Positions 5,962 through 6,183 of a stretch of DNA of 6,183 nt are shown here, one piece after another. The position numbers and the translations under genes were made by a program. Each line of letters opens with the position of its first letter. Position 1 is the stretch's first letter. Source of the DNA: Desulfobacteraceae bacterium (GTDB lineage Bacteria; Desulfobacterota; DSM-4660; Desulfatiglandales; B25-G16); the NCBI GenBank assembly GCA_028572035.1, contig JAPVWE010000085.1, positions 1-6,183 of the forward strand, written 5' to 3'. The notes below the pieces were generated by a model. It made no database searches, was not told where the DNA came from, and saw nothing but the letters and a program-made list of their open reading frames with translations.

Positions 5962-6183
5962 TTGAATGCTCTAAGAAATAATCATACAGGTGACCGCATC
6001 CCTTATCAGGAACTCTACATTTACTATGTTGACGGTCCCCTACATAGGGAAGAGGGGTCTCTGTTAGGTCCTGATTTCTTGGGAAATTGGATTGAGGAAG
6101 ACAGCTCTTTTCTCTTTTTTTCTCGTCCATCCAGAGAGCTTGTGCAGAGGATAGTTGATAAGAATAATAAACTAAGATTGATA
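5962..6183 (+). CDS. N-terminal part of a PrmA-like ribosomal protein L11 methyltransferase (partial, runs off the window)
   Basis: The frame is open from 5911 to the right edge (91 codons) and is cut there. Its translation contains ELYIYYVDG, LLGPDFLGNW and SFLFFSRPSRELV. I recognise these as the N-terminal pattern of L11 methyltransferase-like proteins of Desulfobacterota, which modify ribosomal protein L11 using S-adenosylmethionine. The catalytic methyltransferase motifs would lie beyond the window, so the call rests on family memory of the N-terminal region. The start is uncertain: TTG 5962 is the first usable start codon in frame but has only a weak CAGG beside it. The upstream codons from 5923 (D-K-F-F-P-E-V-R-K) also look coding. 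An ATG at 5907 is in another frame and stops at TGA 5922-5924. A frameshift, a sequence error or a non-standard start are all possible. The gene appears unrelated to the transporter operon. Confidence 0.45.
   Translation, partial: MNALRNNHTGDRIPYQELYIYYVDGPLHREEGSLLGPDFLGNWIEEDSSFLFFSRPSRELVQRIVDKNNKLRLI

Noticed and set aside
1..6183. CRISPR arrays, tRNA or rRNA genes, insertion sequences with transposase
   Set aside because: Reading both strands, I saw no regularly spaced direct repeats, tRNA T-arm pattern, rRNA signature or transposase-like protein.

Overview
The window carries a co-directional (+ strand) operon for uptake and regulation of an organic-acid-type substrate, then a structured non-coding stretch, then the 5' part of an unrelated housekeeping-type gene. 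Moderate base composition, good Shine-Dalgarno sites and the resemblance of the last partial gene to the L11 methyltransferases of Desulfobacterota (former Deltaproteobacteria) suggest an anaerobic member of that group. That placement is inference from protein resemblance only.

Region 18-5497, five genes. (1) A 547-residue regulator joins a FadR-type GntR DNA-binding domain and FCD ligand domain to a complete TAXI-family TRAP solute-binding domain with no signal peptide. (2) One base later comes a xylose-isomerase-like TIM-barrel protein of the sugar phosphate isomerase/epimerase family. (3-5) A full tripartite TRAP transporter follows: secreted DctP-type binding protein, small membrane subunit DctQ and large membrane subunit DctM. 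Spacing is tight: 1 bp between genes 1 and 2, 19 bp between 2 and 3, a 93-bp hairpin-containing gap between 3 and 4, and a 4-bp ATGA overlap between 4 and 5. The simplest reading is that DctP captures an anionic substrate, DctQM imports it with an ion gradient, the TIM-barrel enzyme acts on it or a product, and the fusion regulator senses it in the cytoplasm. The substrate cannot be read from the sequence.

Region 5498-5910 has no convincing gene. Its main content is a nested, imperfect inverted repeat of about 270 bp (5593-5863). Its best arms are a perfect 15-bp pair and a perfect 8-bp pair, around a GC-rich core with competing hairpins. It could be a MITE-like element or a structured RNA.

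Region 5911-6183 is an open frame running off the right edge that resembles the N-terminal part of a PrmA-like ribosomal protein L11 methyltransferase. Its start is unclear. The only nearby ATG reaches a TGA after five codons at a CTTTGAC sequence, where a +1 shift would enter the PrmA-like frame.

The strongest candidate for something new is the GntR-FCD-TAXI fusion: a normally periplasmic transport receptor reused as a cytoplasmic sensor next to a transporter of a different TRAP subclass.
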